Part shown: piece by piece, positions 38,826 through 51,518 of the stretch
Layout of the letters: each line of letters begins with the position of its first letter
How positions within the stretch are numbered: the first letter of the stretch is position 1
Assembly: GCF_009469615.1 (NCBI RefSeq)
Contig: NZ_SSXX01000003.1
Coordinates: 310,001-374,000 of the forward strand
DNA: 64,000 bases
From: Dechloromonas sp. H13
GTDB taxonomy: Bacteria; Pseudomonadota; Gammaproteobacteria; Burkholderiales; Rhodocyclaceae
Direction: 5' to 3'
Translations under genes and position numbers: made by a program
The notes under the pieces: generated by a model
What the model was told of the DNA's origin: nothing
Database searches by the model: none
The model's input: the letters and a program-made list of their open reading frames with translations, nothing else

Positions 38826-38855
38826 AAAAAAGCCATTGCTAAGCAATGGCTTTTT
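38826..38855. terminator. Bidirectional terminator between the sulfur fusion gene and the phasin gene
   Basis: GCCATTGCT and AGCAATGGC form a stem flanked by A-rich sequence on the left and TTTTT on the right, so it can stop transcripts from both sides. A further 10-bp AT-rich perfect hairpin lies just upstream (38794-38819). Confidence 0.8.
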
Positions 38856-38912
38856 GCTGCCGGGGACTGGCTCCGGTTCGCCTGCCGCGAGGCGGCAGAA
38901 ACTCAGGCCGCC

Positions 38913-39458
38913 TTACTTCTTGGCAGCCTTCGGAGCGGTGACGTTGGCGGCCTTCAGGGTGGCTTCGGTCGCGGCGGTGACGCTGGCTTCGGCGACTTCG
39001 GCAGCCTGCTTGGCAGCCTTGTTCAGGCCTTCGTAGGCTTCGTTGGCGGACTTGATGGCGGTCTTGACAGCGGCGACAGCCACTTCGGAACCAGCCGGCG
39101 CGGAGGCCAGGGCCTTCTCGACCAGACCGGAAACCTTGGCGTTGGTGTCGGCAACCTGGGCTTCAACCTGCTTGGCGACCTTGTCCTTGGTTTCGGCGGT
39201 GATCGCGTAGACGCTGCGCGAGTAGTCGAGACCCTTCTCGATCGCCGGCGCGGCGAGTTCCTGTTGCAGCTTCAGGAAGGACTGGACGTCCTTGACGCCG
39301 AACAGGGCGTTGGCGTTGGCGAAGGAGGCTTCGACCAGCGAACGGCTGGCGTTCAGGTTGAGGGCGGCCAGACGCTCGATGCTGTCGAAGGCGGTGTTGG
39401 CGAAGAAGGAAACCGAATCGAAACCGGCTTTGGCGAATTCCTGGGGCTTGGTGATCAT
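38913..39458 (-). CDS. phaP: Phasin
   Basis: Granule-surface protein of the phasin family, 181 residues, that coats polyhydroxyalkanoate inclusions. From the ATG at 39458 (AAGGAG site upstream) it begins MITKPQEFAKAGFDSVSFF. Family blocks include NASRSLVEASFANANALFGVKD and VYAITAETKDKVAKQVE. The C-terminus is Ala/Lys/Val rich with a KAAKK tail, the usual amphipathic helical region. A very good promoter flanked by two palindromes lies upstream. A PHA depolymerase-like esterase gene elsewhere in the window fits a PHA-storing organism. Confidence 0.92.
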   Translation of the reverse strand: MITKPQEFAKAGFDSVSFFANTAFDSIERLAALNLNASRSLVEASFANANALFGVKDVQSFLKLQQELAAPAIEKGLDYSRSVYAITAETKDKVAKQVEAQVADTNAKVSGLVEKALASAPAGSEVAVAAVKTAIKSANEAYEGLNKAAKQAAEVAEASVTAATEATLKAANVTAPKAAKK

Positions 39459-39519
39459 GGTGAAGTTCTCCTTGAAGGTCATGCTTGAATAAAGGTTTCG
39501 TGCCCGCTGCATCGAATGC

Positions 39520-39533
39520 TGCGTTGCAACACA
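39520..39533 (-). promoter_or_regulatory. Putative PhaR operator overlapping the phasin start site
   Basis: TGCGTTGCAACACA contains the perfect palindrome GTTGCAAC (39523-39530). It lies about where transcription would begin from the promoter at 39539-39566. The GTTGCA half-site matches the upstream palindrome at 39573-39587. PhaR repressors of beta- and alphaproteobacteria bind TGC-rich palindromes at phaP promoters. Confidence 0.6.
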
Positions 39534-39538
39534 ACTTC

Positions 39539-39566
39539 ATTCTACATCGCTGTTTTACGTTGTCAA
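39539..39566 (-). promoter_or_regulatory. Phasin gene promoter
   Basis: On the minus strand TTGACA (39566-39561) and TAGAAT (39544-39539) are separated by 16 bp, with transcription expected near 39532. This is a close match to the sigma-70 consensus in GC-rich DNA. Confidence 0.75.
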
Positions 39567-39572
39567 GCGCAA

Positions 39573-39587
39573 TGTTGCACTGCAACA
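39573..39587 (-). promoter_or_regulatory. Putative upstream PhaR operator
   Basis: TGTTGCACTGCAACA is a perfect 15-bp palindrome (TGTTGCA / TGCAACA around one base), placed six bases upstream of the -35 box of the phasin promoter. Confidence 0.6.
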
Positions 39588-39614
39588 ATTTTTTAATTTT
39601 CAGGGGCAAAAACG

Positions 39615-40136
39615 TCAGGTGACGCCGGGAAACAGCACATCCGTAAAGCCGAATTGCGTGAAATCGCGAACCCGCATCGGATACAGCTTGCCAACCAGAT
39701 GGTCGCATTCGTGCTGCACGACGCGGGCGTGGAAGCCTTTCACCAGGCGGTCGATCGGCTCGCCGTTCTCGTCCCGGCCGCGATAGCGGATATGGCGATG
39801 ACGCGGCACCCACCCGCGCAGCCCCGGCACCGACAGGCAGCCTTCCCAATCGTCCTCGGTCTCGTCGTCGAGCGGCGTAATCAGCGGATTGACCAGGACC
39901 GTTTCCGGGACCGCTTCGGCTTCCGGATAGCGCAGGCTGTGCTGGAAGCCGAAGATGACCACCTGCAGGCCGACGCCGATCTGCGGCGCGGCCAGCCCGA
40001 CACCACCGGCTGCCTGCATCGTGTCGCGCAGGTCAGCGATCAGCGCCCGCAGTTCGGCGGTCGCAAACGCGTCGACCGGCGCCGCCGGCTGCAACAGTCG
40101 GGCATCGCCCATGCGCAGGATGGTTCGCACGGCCAT
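39615..40136 (-). CDS. def: Peptide deformylase
   Basis: Removes the formyl group from nascent N-terminal methionine. The 173-residue protein (start at 40136, [15 protein letters not shown]) has all three family motifs: [16 protein letters not shown] and QHECDH, which provide the metal ligands Cys, His, His and the catalytic Glu. The frame extends to 40217 without family sequence. No fmt gene is adjacent. It may be a second deformylase of the genome. It is divergent from the next gene. Confidence 0.95.
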   Translation of the reverse strand: MAVRTILRMGDARLLQPAAPVDAFATAELRALIADLRDTMQAAGGVGLAAPQIGVGLQVVIFGFQHSLRYPEAEAVPETVLVNPLITPLDDETEDDWEGCLSVPGLRGWVPRHRHIRYRGRDENGEPIDRLVKGFHARVVQHECDHLVGKLYPMRVRDFTQFGFTDVLFPGVT

Positions 40137-40219
40137 GGCCGCCTTCTCGCTTCTTGAAAATCCGGAATCGGGGTATTTTGTCACCCTTTTGCCGAAAACG
40201 GCAGCCGCCAGGCTCACAA

Positions 40220-40975
40220 ATGACCACGACCACCGAAATTCCCGCCGACCAGCTCGCCGCGCTGGCCTCTCCCGACACCCAGCGCCAGGCGGCGCGCATG
40301 GCCCAGGATGCCTTCGCCACCATCTTCCGCCTGACGGCCGATGCCGAGGGCGAGAAAATCGGCCCGGCGCTGGCCGATATCGAAACCCGTTGCCGCAACT
40401 GGTGCGCAGCGGGCGATGGCGCCGACGCTGCGGCGCTACGCATGGTGCTGCTGACCAGCGGCCTCGACCAGTGGGGCCTGGCCTACAGCCAGGCCTTCGG
40501 CCTCACCGCGATCCCCGCCCTGAGCGCCCTGCTCGGCGCCTTGCGTACTGCCCTCGACAGCGCCGACGACGCCCGTTTCCAGCGCTATTTCGAGCAGATC
40601 GAGCGGGTCGAAACCGACGCCGTCGATTTTCGGATTGAATTGCGGCGCAACATTCACCTGGCGCTGTGGCACGCGATGACCGCCTGCGACGACGACCAGG
40701 ATGCACAGCGCATCGCGCAGGCCCTGGGCAGCATGCTGCTGGCGCTGGCCGGCCGCCTGCCGCTGCTCGGCTGGCGCCTGCTGGCGGATACGCTGGCCAG
40801 CATCCAGATCCGCCTGCTGAGTGACCCCTCGGCCAGCAGCCTGGCGCAGGAAACCACCGGGCAACTGTTCGCGGCGTTGCGCCAGAATCTTCCCGCCGAG
40901 CAATACCAGGCGATCCTCGCCTATTCCGGGCAGGCGGTGCTGGCCTGGCAGCAGTCGCGGCACGCCGCCAACTGA
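40220..40975 (+). CDS. Hypothetical protein, 251 residues
   Basis: Unknown, soluble, largely helical protein beginning [19 protein letters not shown]. Its long amphipathic helices ([30 protein letters not shown]) and Ala/Leu-rich composition resemble repeat or bundle proteins, but no motif or family was recognised. Two Cys-bearing helices lie in the first third (RCRNWCAAG). It is divergent from def with 83 bp between starts, and its stop is followed by copy D of the dispersed element and the convergent sodC. Confidence 0.7.
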   Translation: MTTTTEIPADQLAALASPDTQRQAARMAQDAFATIFRLTADAEGEKIGPALADIETRCRNWCAAGDGADAAALRMVLLTSGLDQWGLAYSQAFGLTAIPALSALLGALRTALDSADDARFQRYFEQIERVETDAVDFRIELRRNIHLALWHAMTACDDDQDAQRIAQALGSMLLALAGRLPLLGWRLLADTLASIQIRLLSDPSASSLAQETTGQLFAALRQNLPAEQYQAILAYSGQAVLAWQQSRHAAN

Positions 40976-41005
40976 AAACGGACCGGAAATTGCCCGATCC
41001 GTCGC

Positions 41006-41019
41006 CTGTTGCGGTCGAC
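41006..41019 (+). repeat. Dispersed TTGCGGTCGAC element, copy D
   Basis: CTGTTGCGGTCGAC followed by GCCGCAAAAACGGC (itself a small inverted repeat), between two convergent genes. Confidence 0.6.
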
Positions 41020-41032
41020 GCCGCAAAAACGG

Positions 41033-41560
41033 CTATTTCCTGACGATGACCCCGCAGGCCTGGCGACCACCGGAATTGCCGGTCGGCTGCGTCTTGTAGT
41101 CGTCCAGCGCGGCGTGAACGATCACGCTGCGCCCGATGATGCTGTTCGGCCCGTCAGCGAGTGTCGGCCCCTCGAGGTAGGACACCTGGCGGGCATTCCC
41201 CTTGTCGTCGGCAACCAGCTGCACCATGTCGCCGAGGTGATGCTCGCCGCGTTCGGGGTTGCCATGGGGCTTGCCCGTCGGATTGAAATGACCACCGGCG
41301 CTGGTGCCGTCGGGCGCGCTGCAATCGCCCTTTTCGTGGATGTGGAAACCATGAAGACCCGGCGTCAGTCCGCTCGCCTCGGTGAACACCTTCAACTTGT
41401 CGCCCGATTGCACGAAAGTGACCGTGCCGCTGACCTTGTTGCCCTGGGTCGGGGCCAGCTGCGCCTCGGCACGGTCGGCCGAGGAGGTGCCCATGCCGCC
41501 CATGCAGCCGGCGAGTACGCCGCTGCACGCCAGCGCGCCAACGAGAATGAACTTTTGCAT
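41033..41560 (-). CDS. sodC: Cu/Zn superoxide dismutase, lipoprotein
   Basis: Envelope superoxide dismutase of 175 residues. The signal peptide ends in the lipobox LAGC (Cys19), so it is probably lipid-anchored. Family blocks include the first copper ligands in GFHIHEKGDC, the zinc-loop region with GGHFNPTGKPHG, HHLGDM and the Arg/His-containing end (RSVIVHAALDD; GGRQACGVI). GGAGG precedes the ATG at 41560. It is divergent from moaA. It protects against extracellular superoxide. Confidence 0.94.
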   Translation of the reverse strand: MQKFILVGALACSGVLAGCMGGMGTSSADRAEAQLAPTQGNKVSGTVTFVQSGDKLKVFTEASGLTPGLHGFHIHEKGDCSAPDGTSAGGHFNPTGKPHGNPERGEHHLGDMVQLVADDKGNARQVSYLEGPTLADGPNSIIGRSVIVHAALDDYKTQPTGNSGGRQACGVIVRK

Positions 41561-41663
41561 TTTTGATGCCTCCACTTGTTTGTGAATGTACGAATACCCA
41601 TAATCGGCGGCCTGACACTACTGCCGGTTTCATTGTGAGGCCGAACCTGACGTCTGGCAAACC

Positions 41664-42740
41664 ATGCAAAACGAGACCCTGAGGCCCGAAACGACACCAA
41701 ACGGACTGAACGACTTCATTCCGACAAGCGACGTTGCGCGGCGTTCCCATCCGGCTGGCACGCTGGTCGATAAATATGGCCGCCGCATCACCTACGTGCG
41801 TCTGTCGATCACCGACCGCTGCGATTTCCGCTGCACCTACTGCATGGCCGAGGAAATGACCTTCCTGCCACGCCATGAGGTCATGAGCCTCGAGGAATGC
41901 CTGCAGGTAGCGTCGGTCTTCGTCGGTCTCGGCGTCAGCAAGCTGCGCATCACCGGCGGCGAACCGCTGGTGCGCAAGGAGGCGATGTGGCTGATCGAGC
42001 GCCTCGGCGCCCTGCCCGGCCTCGACAACCTGGTCATCACCACCAACGGCTCGCAGCTCGACCGTTTCGCGCCCGCACTCAAGTCGGCCGGCGTCAGGCG
42101 CATCAACATCAGCCTCGACACGCTCAAGGCCGACCGCTTCAAGGCCATCACCCGCATCGGCGACCTCTCCAAGGTGCTCAACGGCATCGCGGCGGCCGGG
42201 GCCGCGGGGTTCCGGCGCACCAAGCTCAATACGGTCATGATGCGCGGCATCAACGATGACGAATTCGGCGATCTCGTCCAGTTTGCCCTCGACCATGAAC
42301 TCGACATCTCCTTCATCGAGGAAATGCCGCTCGGCGAAATCCACGGGCGCAGCAACACCTACATTTCTTCCGAGGAAACCCGCGAGCGGCTCGCCAGCCG
42401 TTTCGAACTGATCCCGTCGACCGAGTCGTCGGGCGGCCCGGCGCGCTACTGGCGGATTCCCGGCTCGGAATCGCGGGTCGGCTTCATCTCGCCGCACAGC
42501 CACAATTTCTGCGACAGCTGCAACCGCGTACGGATCACCGCCAAGGGCGAGCTCTACCCGTGCCTCGGGCAGAACGACGCGATGCACCTGCTGCCCATCC
42601 TGCGCGAGCATCCGGGCGAGGCGGCGCCGTTGCGCCAGGCGATCATGGACAGCATGGGCATCAAGCCCTACGGCCACGACTTCACGCAGCAGATGGAGGC
42701 GCCGCAGGTCGTGCGCTTCATGTCGATGACCGGCGGCTGA
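41664..42740 (+). CDS. moaA: GTP 3',8-cyclase MoaA
   Basis: Radical SAM enzyme of molybdenum cofactor synthesis, 358 residues. The N-terminal [4Fe-4S] motif is CDFRCTYC (CX3CX2C), the C-terminal cluster ligands are in CDSCNRVRITAKGELYPC, and the protein ends in the conserved MTGG, with the C-terminal GG. The N-terminus carries about 30 extra residues before KYGRRITYVRLSITDR. No other mo* genes are nearby. Product and MoaC then form precursor Z. Confidence 0.95.
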   Translation: MQNETLRPETTPNGLNDFIPTSDVARRSHPAGTLVDKYGRRITYVRLSITDRCDFRCTYCMAEEMTFLPRHEVMSLEECLQVASVFVGLGVSKLRITGGEPLVRKEAMWLIERLGALPGLDNLVITTNGSQLDRFAPALKSAGVRRINISLDTLKADRFKAITRIGDLSKVLNGIAAAGAAGFRRTKLNTVMMRGINDDEFGDLVQFALDHELDISFIEEMPLGEIHGRSNTYISSEETRERLASRFELIPSTESSGGPARYWRIPGSESRVGFISPHSHNFCDSCNRVRITAKGELYPCLGQNDAMHLLPILREHPGEAAPLRQAIMDSMGIKPYGHDFTQQMEAPQVVRFMSMTGG

Positions 42741-42755
42741 TTTTTGCCCTTTTCC

Positions 42756-42770
42756 GGCGGTCGAACGCAA
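42756..42770 (-). repeat. Dispersed TTGCGGTCGAC element, copy E (one mismatch)
   Basis: Read on the minus strand, TTGCGTTCGACCGCC, followed by GGAAAAGGGCAAAAAT. It lies between the convergent 3' ends of moaA and typA. Confidence 0.5.
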
Positions 42771-42784
42771 CAATCGGCCAAAAG

Positions 42785-42808
42785 AAAGGCGGCCCGCAGG
42801 CCGCCTTT
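42785..42808. terminator. Terminator between moaA and typA
   Basis: A 10-bp perfect stem AAAGGCGGCC / GGCCGCCTTT with the loop CGCA. On the minus strand it is followed by CTTTTGG, so it fits typA best. On the plus strand the T run is short. Confidence 0.75.
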
Positions 42809-42830
42809 CCCATTCCGTCCGGAACGCCCG

Positions 42831-44672
<1,842 letters not shown>

Positions 44673-44700
44673 GGAGAAGGCCTGAAAAATCAAAGGCGTG

Positions 44701-44709
44701 ATTCTACCA
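44701..44709 (-). promoter_or_regulatory. Extended -10 promoter for typA
   Basis: On the minus strand TGGTAGAAT (44709-44701) carries the TGN extension and a TAGAAT box; a poor TGTTGC box lies 17 bp upstream. The start would be near 44694, about 22 bases before the typA ATG. Confidence 0.45.
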
Positions 44710-44897
44710 CTGCATGCTGCGCCGCAACATCCCGATTCGCCGAAAGCGGCGATTTTTCTTTTCCCGGCGCAACTGCCGCCGGGCGGAAAAAAGGCCGTGC
44801 GGCGCCAGTGTTCGTTAAACTGGCGGGGCGCCCAGCGGCGAGGCGCCGATGCCGGGAACTTTCCGAACGCTCGCCGCCGCCCCGAGAGGAGACTGCC

Positions 44898-45344
44898 ATG
44901 CCCGGAAACACTGTCCGTTTTCACCGCGTGCTGCGCGCCCCCGCCGAACGCATCTACCGTGCCTTTCTCGACCCCGACGCCATGAACAAATGGCTGCCGC
45001 CGGACGGTTTCACGGGTCGCGTCCATCACATGGATGCCCGCGTCGGCGGCAGCTACCGGATGTCGTTCACCAATTTCGCTACCGGCACGACGCATGCCTT
45101 CGGCGGCGATTTCGTCGAACTGTTGGCGAATGAGCGACTTAGCTACACCGATACCTTCGACGATCCCAACCTGCCGGGCGTGATGAAAACCACCGTGACC
45201 CTGAACCCGGTCTCGTGCGGCACCGAGGTCAATATCGTCCAGGAAGGCATACCGGCGGTCATTCCGGCTGAAATGTGCTACCTCGGCTGGCAGGATTCCC
45301 TGGCCCTGCTCGCCCGCCTGGTCGAGAGCGAGGCGGCCGGATGA
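44898..45344 (+). CDS. SRPBCC (AHSA1-like) family protein
   Basis: A 148-residue START/Bet v 1-like protein of the activator-of-Hsp90-ATPase family. The RAPAERIYRAFLDPDAMNKWLPP, GGSYRMSFTNF and GTEVNIVQEGIP blocks are typical. These proteins bind small hydrophobic ligands. The function here is unknown. GAGGAG-type ribosome site before the ATG. It stands alone in a gap between typA (divergent) and the globin gene (convergent). Confidence 0.88.
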   Translation: MPGNTVRFHRVLRAPAERIYRAFLDPDAMNKWLPPDGFTGRVHHMDARVGGSYRMSFTNFATGTTHAFGGDFVELLANERLSYTDTFDDPNLPGVMKTTVTLNPVSCGTEVNIVQEGIPAVIPAEMCYLGWQDSLALLARLVESEAAG

Positions 45345-45368
45345 ACTGCCAGCCGGCAGATTTCTCCG

Positions 45369-45767
45369 TCAGCCCGCGCGATTGCGCATGAAATCGGCGG
45401 TGTTGAAAAAATTTTCGAGCAGCTTTGCGCGAATTTCCTTCTCGATACCGACATCCTCCATCGCCAGCACCATGCAGGCGACCCATTGGTCGCGCTCGCG
45501 GGTGCCGATCTCGAATGGCATGTGGCGCGCGCGCAGGCGCGGGTGGCCGAATTTCTCGACAAACAGGTCGGGACCACCGAACCAGCCGGAAAGGAACATG
45601 TACAGCTTGTCGCGCGAGCCCTGCAGGCTTTCCGGGTGCATGGCGCGCAGTTCGGCGAACTGCGGCACGGTGTCCATCAGTTCGTAAAAACGGTCGCAGA
45701 GTTTGCCGACGGCGGCATCGCCGCCGATCTTTTCATAGGTGGTCGTTGTGGCAGCCGGTGCGGTCAT
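45369..45767 (-). CDS. Group II truncated hemoglobin
   Basis: A 132-residue globin of the truncated group II. It begins with a disordered stretch, then YEKIGGDAAVGKLCDRFYELMD, the conserved LSGWFGGPDLF and the proximal-His region GHPRLRARHMPF. The histidine of that last block is the likely heme ligand. Family members bind oxygen or nitric oxide and often protect against NO. No reductase gene is adjacent. Confidence 0.92.
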   Translation of the reverse strand: MTAPAATTTTYEKIGGDAAVGKLCDRFYELMDTVPQFAELRAMHPESLQGSRDKLYMFLSGWFGGPDLFVEKFGHPRLRARHMPFEIGTRERDQWVACMVLAMEDVGIEKEIRAKLLENFFNTADFMRNRAG

Positions 45768-45846
45768 GGTGAAAACTCATGAAGGTGAAAGCGGAAGTCT
45801 ACCCGAGGCCATCCGGCTTGCCGAGTGCCGGTAGCGGCGCCCAGGC

Positions 45847-46989
45847 TCAGGCCGGGACCGGATCGCAGCCGACATGCAGTATCCCGCCGCCGCCGTGCTC
45901 GATCTTGCTGCGGTACATCGCCTTGTCGACCGAGGCGATGACAGATTCGAGATCGGCGCCGTGCGACGGATAGTGCCCGATGCCGATCGAGACATTGAAA
46001 TCGATCCGGTTGGACTGTGCCCATTCGTTGATCGCGCGCCGAATGCGCTGGGCGACAACCTCGCCGCCGTCGGGCGAGGCGTTGGGCAGGATCAGCAGGA
46101 ATTCGTCGCCGCCGTAGCGCGCCACGACGTCGAGACTGCGGACGCTTTCGCGAATGCGTTCGGCGACGGCGACCAGGACGCGATCGCCGACATGGTGGCC
46201 ATGCGTGTCATTGACGTTCTTGAAACCGTCGAGATCGGCGAACAGGACGACTGCCTCGCGTTCGTGCCCCGTTGACGACTGGCAAAGTTGCGTCACGCGC
46301 TCGTTGAGGGCCCGCCGGTTCAGCACGCCGGTCAGCGCATCGATGTTTCGCTCGTGGGCCAGCTTGTCCCGTACCCGTTCGATCTTGGCGGTCAATGAAT
46401 ACGCGTAAAGGACGATGATGGCGCAGAAGACGAGGAAGAAAATGGCGCTCACCGAGAACATGGCAAGGTAGTCCGGCAGGCGCAGCCAGACGATCACGAT
46501 CGACGCTGCAAAACTGCCGATGGCGGCTTCGCCGAAGCTCCTGAGGCCGTAGCGCATGCCGTTGCCGAGGATGACCATCAGGAAGACGAGGAAGGCCGGC
46601 GTACTGAGCGTGGCATCGGCCAGGGCGGAGAAACTGGCCGCCGCGATGTCGATCCACATGGTCAGGCGCCGCCGCCAGGGGACGTGCGGCTGGCGCTGGG
46701 CATGCCACATGAAGCCGAGAATTTCGACGGCGTACAGCGACATGACGACATTGACCAGCCACAGGCTGGCCCACGGGCGGATCTGGGCTTCGCCGCCGAC
46801 ATTGAAATAGGCCACGGCCAGACAGCAAAAGAGGAGGCGGGTCAGGTATTGCGAGCGCTGGTCCTCCCAGGTCGGCAGGTGTTGCGTACCACGCAGCAGA
46901 CCGATATCGATCCGGTGACCGCCGTTGCGCCTTCGCTCGCCTACCCGGCGATCATGTCCACGTCTGTTGTCGTCTCGCTCGTTTCGCAT
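45847..46989 (-). CDS. Membrane diguanylate cyclase
   Basis: A 380-residue protein with an Arg-rich cytoplasmic N-terminus (residues 1-40), a membrane region of about five or six hydrophobic segments (about 50-200), and a C-terminal GGDEF domain with the intact active-site GGDEF at 293-297 and an I-site RSLD at 284-287 five residues upstream. It should make c-di-GMP and be inhibited by product. The ATG at 46989 is preceded by GGGAG. An ATG at 47007 is the alternative. A strong promoter (47088-47116) lies upstream. Confidence 0.92.
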   Translation of the reverse strand: MRNERDDNRRGHDRRVGERRRNGGHRIDIGLLRGTQHLPTWEDQRSQYLTRLLFCCLAVAYFNVGGEAQIRPWASLWLVNVVMSLYAVEILGFMWHAQRQPHVPWRRRLTMWIDIAAASFSALADATLSTPAFLVFLMVILGNGMRYGLRSFGEAAIGSFAASIVIVWLRLPDYLAMFSVSAIFFLVFCAIIVLYAYSLTAKIERVRDKLAHERNIDALTGVLNRRALNERVTQLCQSSTGHEREAVVLFADLDGFKNVNDTHGHHVGDRVLVAVAERIRESVRSLDVVARYGGDEFLLILPNASPDGGEVVAQRIRRAINEWAQSNRIDFNVSIGIGHYPSHGADLESVIASVDKAMYRSKIEHGGGGILHVGCDPVPA

Positions 46990-47087
46990 CCCCACTCCCG
47001 GCATCATGCGTCGTCAGCCAATGGAGCGAATGCGGCGTGTGCGGGTGCCGGATGTTCGCGCATTGCCTTGAACGGATTTTTTGCGCA

Positions 47088-47116
47088 AGTATCATCAGGT
47101 TGGGGGATGGCGTCAA
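47088..47116 (-). promoter_or_regulatory. Promoter for the membrane diguanylate cyclase
   Basis: On the minus strand TTGACG (47116-47111) and GATACT (47093-47088) are separated by 17 bp, with transcription starting near 47081, about 90 bases before the gene. Confidence 0.7.
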
Positions 47117-47128
47117 ACCCAATTGGAA

Positions 47129-49288
<2,160 letters not shown>

Positions 49289-49319
49289 GGCCTATTTTAC
49301 CTGAGCCGTCGGCCGCGCC

Positions 49320-51518
49320 ATGCGTGGCATAATCGGCCGCATCGCATCGCCGGCGGTAATCCCGCACGGGACAAGGGAGCGCCAGATTCCGAGCCAACCG
49401 AGACACCTCCTTCTCGCCCTGCTCCAGGCCGGGCGTGGGCGCGCCCTGCCCCTGCTCTTCCTCGCGCTCGCCGTTCTGGCGCTGGCGAATTTCGATGCGA
49501 CACCCCTGCCCCCCCTGCGCAACGCCCAGTTCGACCGCTACCAGCGCCAGATGCCGCGCACCCGCGACGGCGAGCCGGTAATCGTCGTCGGCATCGACAG
49601 CGCGAGCCTGCTCAGGCATGGCCAGTGGCCGTGGTCGCGCGACCTGATGGCCGACCTGACGAGCCGGATCCTGGCCGGCCGGCCGCACGCGCTGGGGATC
49701 GACATCGTTTTCGCCGAACGCGACCGCTTCGCCCCGCCGGCGCTCGCCGAGCGCTTTCCCACCCTGCCGCCCGCCACTTTTGCCGGCCTGCCCGGGCCGG
49801 ACGAACAGCTTGCCGCGGCGCTGGCCGGCGGTCCGACGGTGCTGGCGGTGATCGGCGTCGCCAATGCGCTGCCGGGTTCGCGCCAGCCGTCCAGACCGCT
49901 GCCGGCGCTGGCCGCCGGCGACCCGGCGATGCTCGCGGCCCTGACGCGCTTCCCCGCCGCGATCGCCAGCCTGACCCTGCTGGAAGGCAGCGCCGCCGGC
50001 GCCGGGCTGGTCAACGCCACGCTGGACGGCATGCGGTCCACCGCCGAGCGCGGTGTGCTGCGGCGGGTGCCGACGCTGGCGCTGGTCGGCGACCAGCCCT
50101 TCCTCTCGCTGCCGCTGGAAATGGTGCGCGTCGCGCTCGGCGCCGGCGGACAGGTGGCTATCGAAGCCGGGCCGCACGGCATGCAGGGCATCCGCGTCGG
50201 CGACTATGCGCTGCCGACCCAGGGCAACGGCGAACTGCTCCTCCACTACGGGCGTTCGAAGGCCAGTTACTACCTCTCGGCCGCCGACGTGCTGGCCGGC
50301 GCCTACCCGCCGGAGACGTTCACGTCGCGCTTCGTGCTGATCGGCTTCAACAGCACCGGCCTGCAGGACGCCACCGTCACCCCGCTCGGCGAACTGCTTC
50401 CCGGCGTCGACATCCATGCCCAGATCATCGAAAGCTTGCTGGCCGGCACCGCGCTGCGCCGCCCGGCCTGGATGCCGCAGGTCGAAATGGCCGCCCTGCT
50501 GCTTGGCGGCCTGCTGCTGATCGTCGCGGTGCCCGTCCTCCGTCCGCGCTACGCCACCCTGGCCTTCGTCGCGCTGATCGGGCTGCTGCTGGCTGCCGGC
50601 CATTTCGCCTTCGCCGCCGGCCGCTGGCTGTTCGACGGACTGTCGCTCGTGCCGCTGCTGGCCCCGGTCTTCATTTCCCTCCTGAGCGCCACCCTGATAG
50701 CCGCCGACGCCCGGCGGCGCCAGGCCGAAGCCCAGTTGCAGGCGAGCCGCGAGGCCGCCGCGCGGATCGACGGCGAACTCGATGCCGCGCGCCGCATCCA
50801 GATGGGACTGCTGCCCGACCCGTCGAGTCGTTTCGCCGGCGAAACTCGCTTCGCCGTCGCCGCGCTGCTCGAACCGGCGCGCGCCATCGGTGGCGATTAC
50901 TACGACTGCTTCATGCTCGACGAACGCCGCCTGTGCCTGGCCATCGGCGACGTTTCCGGCAAGGGCATTCCGGCCAGCCTGTTCATGGCCATTTCGAAGA
51001 CCCTGGCCGGCACCCTGACGCGGCGTCATGACGATCTCGGCCAGGCCGTCTGCGACCTGCAACGCGAACTGAATCGCGACAACCCGGAATTCCAGTTCGT
51101 GACGACCTTCATCGGCATTCTCGATGCCGACAGCGGGCTGCTCGAATTCGTCTGCGCCGGCCACGACGCGCCGCTGCTGCTGAGCCAGGGCGCCGTGCGG
51201 CCGCTCGACATCGCGCGCATCGCCGGTCCGCCGCTCTGCGCGCTGGCCAATTACCCGTTCGCCAGCGCCCGCCTGCAACTGCTGCCGGGCGACCTGCTCT
51301 GCCTGTTTACCGACGGGATCAGCGAAGCCAGCGACGGGCGGGAGATGTTCGGCACCGGCCGCCTCGCCGCCGCGCTGCTCGCCGGCAGTTCGCGGGCGCC
51401 ACTGGCGGAGCGGGCGACGGCGATCCGCGATGCCGTCCGTCGCTTCGAAGCCGGCCAGGCGCCGTTCGACGACTTGACCCTGCTGCTTGCCGTCTGGTGC
51501 GGTCGACCGCCTACCTGA
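49320..51518 (+). CDS. CHASE2-SpoIIE phosphatase
   Basis: A 732-residue sensor phosphatase. A membrane segment lies at about 43-58, followed by an extracytoplasmic CHASE2 domain (about 60-380; PVIVVGIDSASL, WPWSRDLMADL, ALGIDIVFAE), then three membrane segments (about 390-460). The C-terminus is a SpoIIE/PP2C serine phosphatase with the IQMGLLPD start, IGGDYYDCF, GDVSGKGIPASL and FTDGISEA metal-binding blocks. Such proteins usually act on anti-sigma-antagonist pathways. No STAS or RsbW-like gene is adjacent. The 3' end overlaps the convergent OmpA-like gene by 8 bp. Confidence 0.88.
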   Translation: MRGIIGRIASPAVIPHGTRERQIPSQPRHLLLALLQAGRGRALPLLFLALAVLALANFDATPLPPLRNAQFDRYQRQMPRTRDGEPVIVVGIDSASLLRHGQWPWSRDLMADLTSRILAGRPHALGIDIVFAERDRFAPPALAERFPTLPPATFAGLPGPDEQLAAALAGGPTVLAVIGVANALPGSRQPSRPLPALAAGDPAMLAALTRFPAAIASLTLLEGSAAGAGLVNATLDGMRSTAERGVLRRVPTLALVGDQPFLSLPLEMVRVALGAGGQVAIEAGPHGMQGIRVGDYALPTQGNGELLLHYGRSKASYYLSAADVLAGAYPPETFTSRFVLIGFNSTGLQDATVTPLGELLPGVDIHAQIIESLLAGTALRRPAWMPQVEMAALLLGGLLLIVAVPVLRPRYATLAFVALIGLLLAAGHFAFAAGRWLFDGLSLVPLLAPVFISLLSATLIAADARRRQAEAQLQASREAAARIDGELDAARRIQMGLLPDPSSRFAGETRFAVAALLEPARAIGGDYYDCFMLDERRLCLAIGDVSGKGIPASLFMAISKTLAGTLTRRHDDLGQAVCDLQRELNRDNPEFQFVTTFIGILDADSGLLEFVCAGHDAPLLLSQGAVRPLDIARIAGPPLCALANYPFASARLQLLPGDLLCLFTDGISEASDGREMFGTGRLAAALLAGSSRAPLAERATAIRDAVRRFEAGQAPFDDLTLLLAVWCGRPPT

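Noticed and set aside
41561-41663. Molybdenum cofactor riboswitch before moaA
   Set aside because: The gap between sodC and moaA is only about 100 bases and shows no structure long enough for the known Moco motif.
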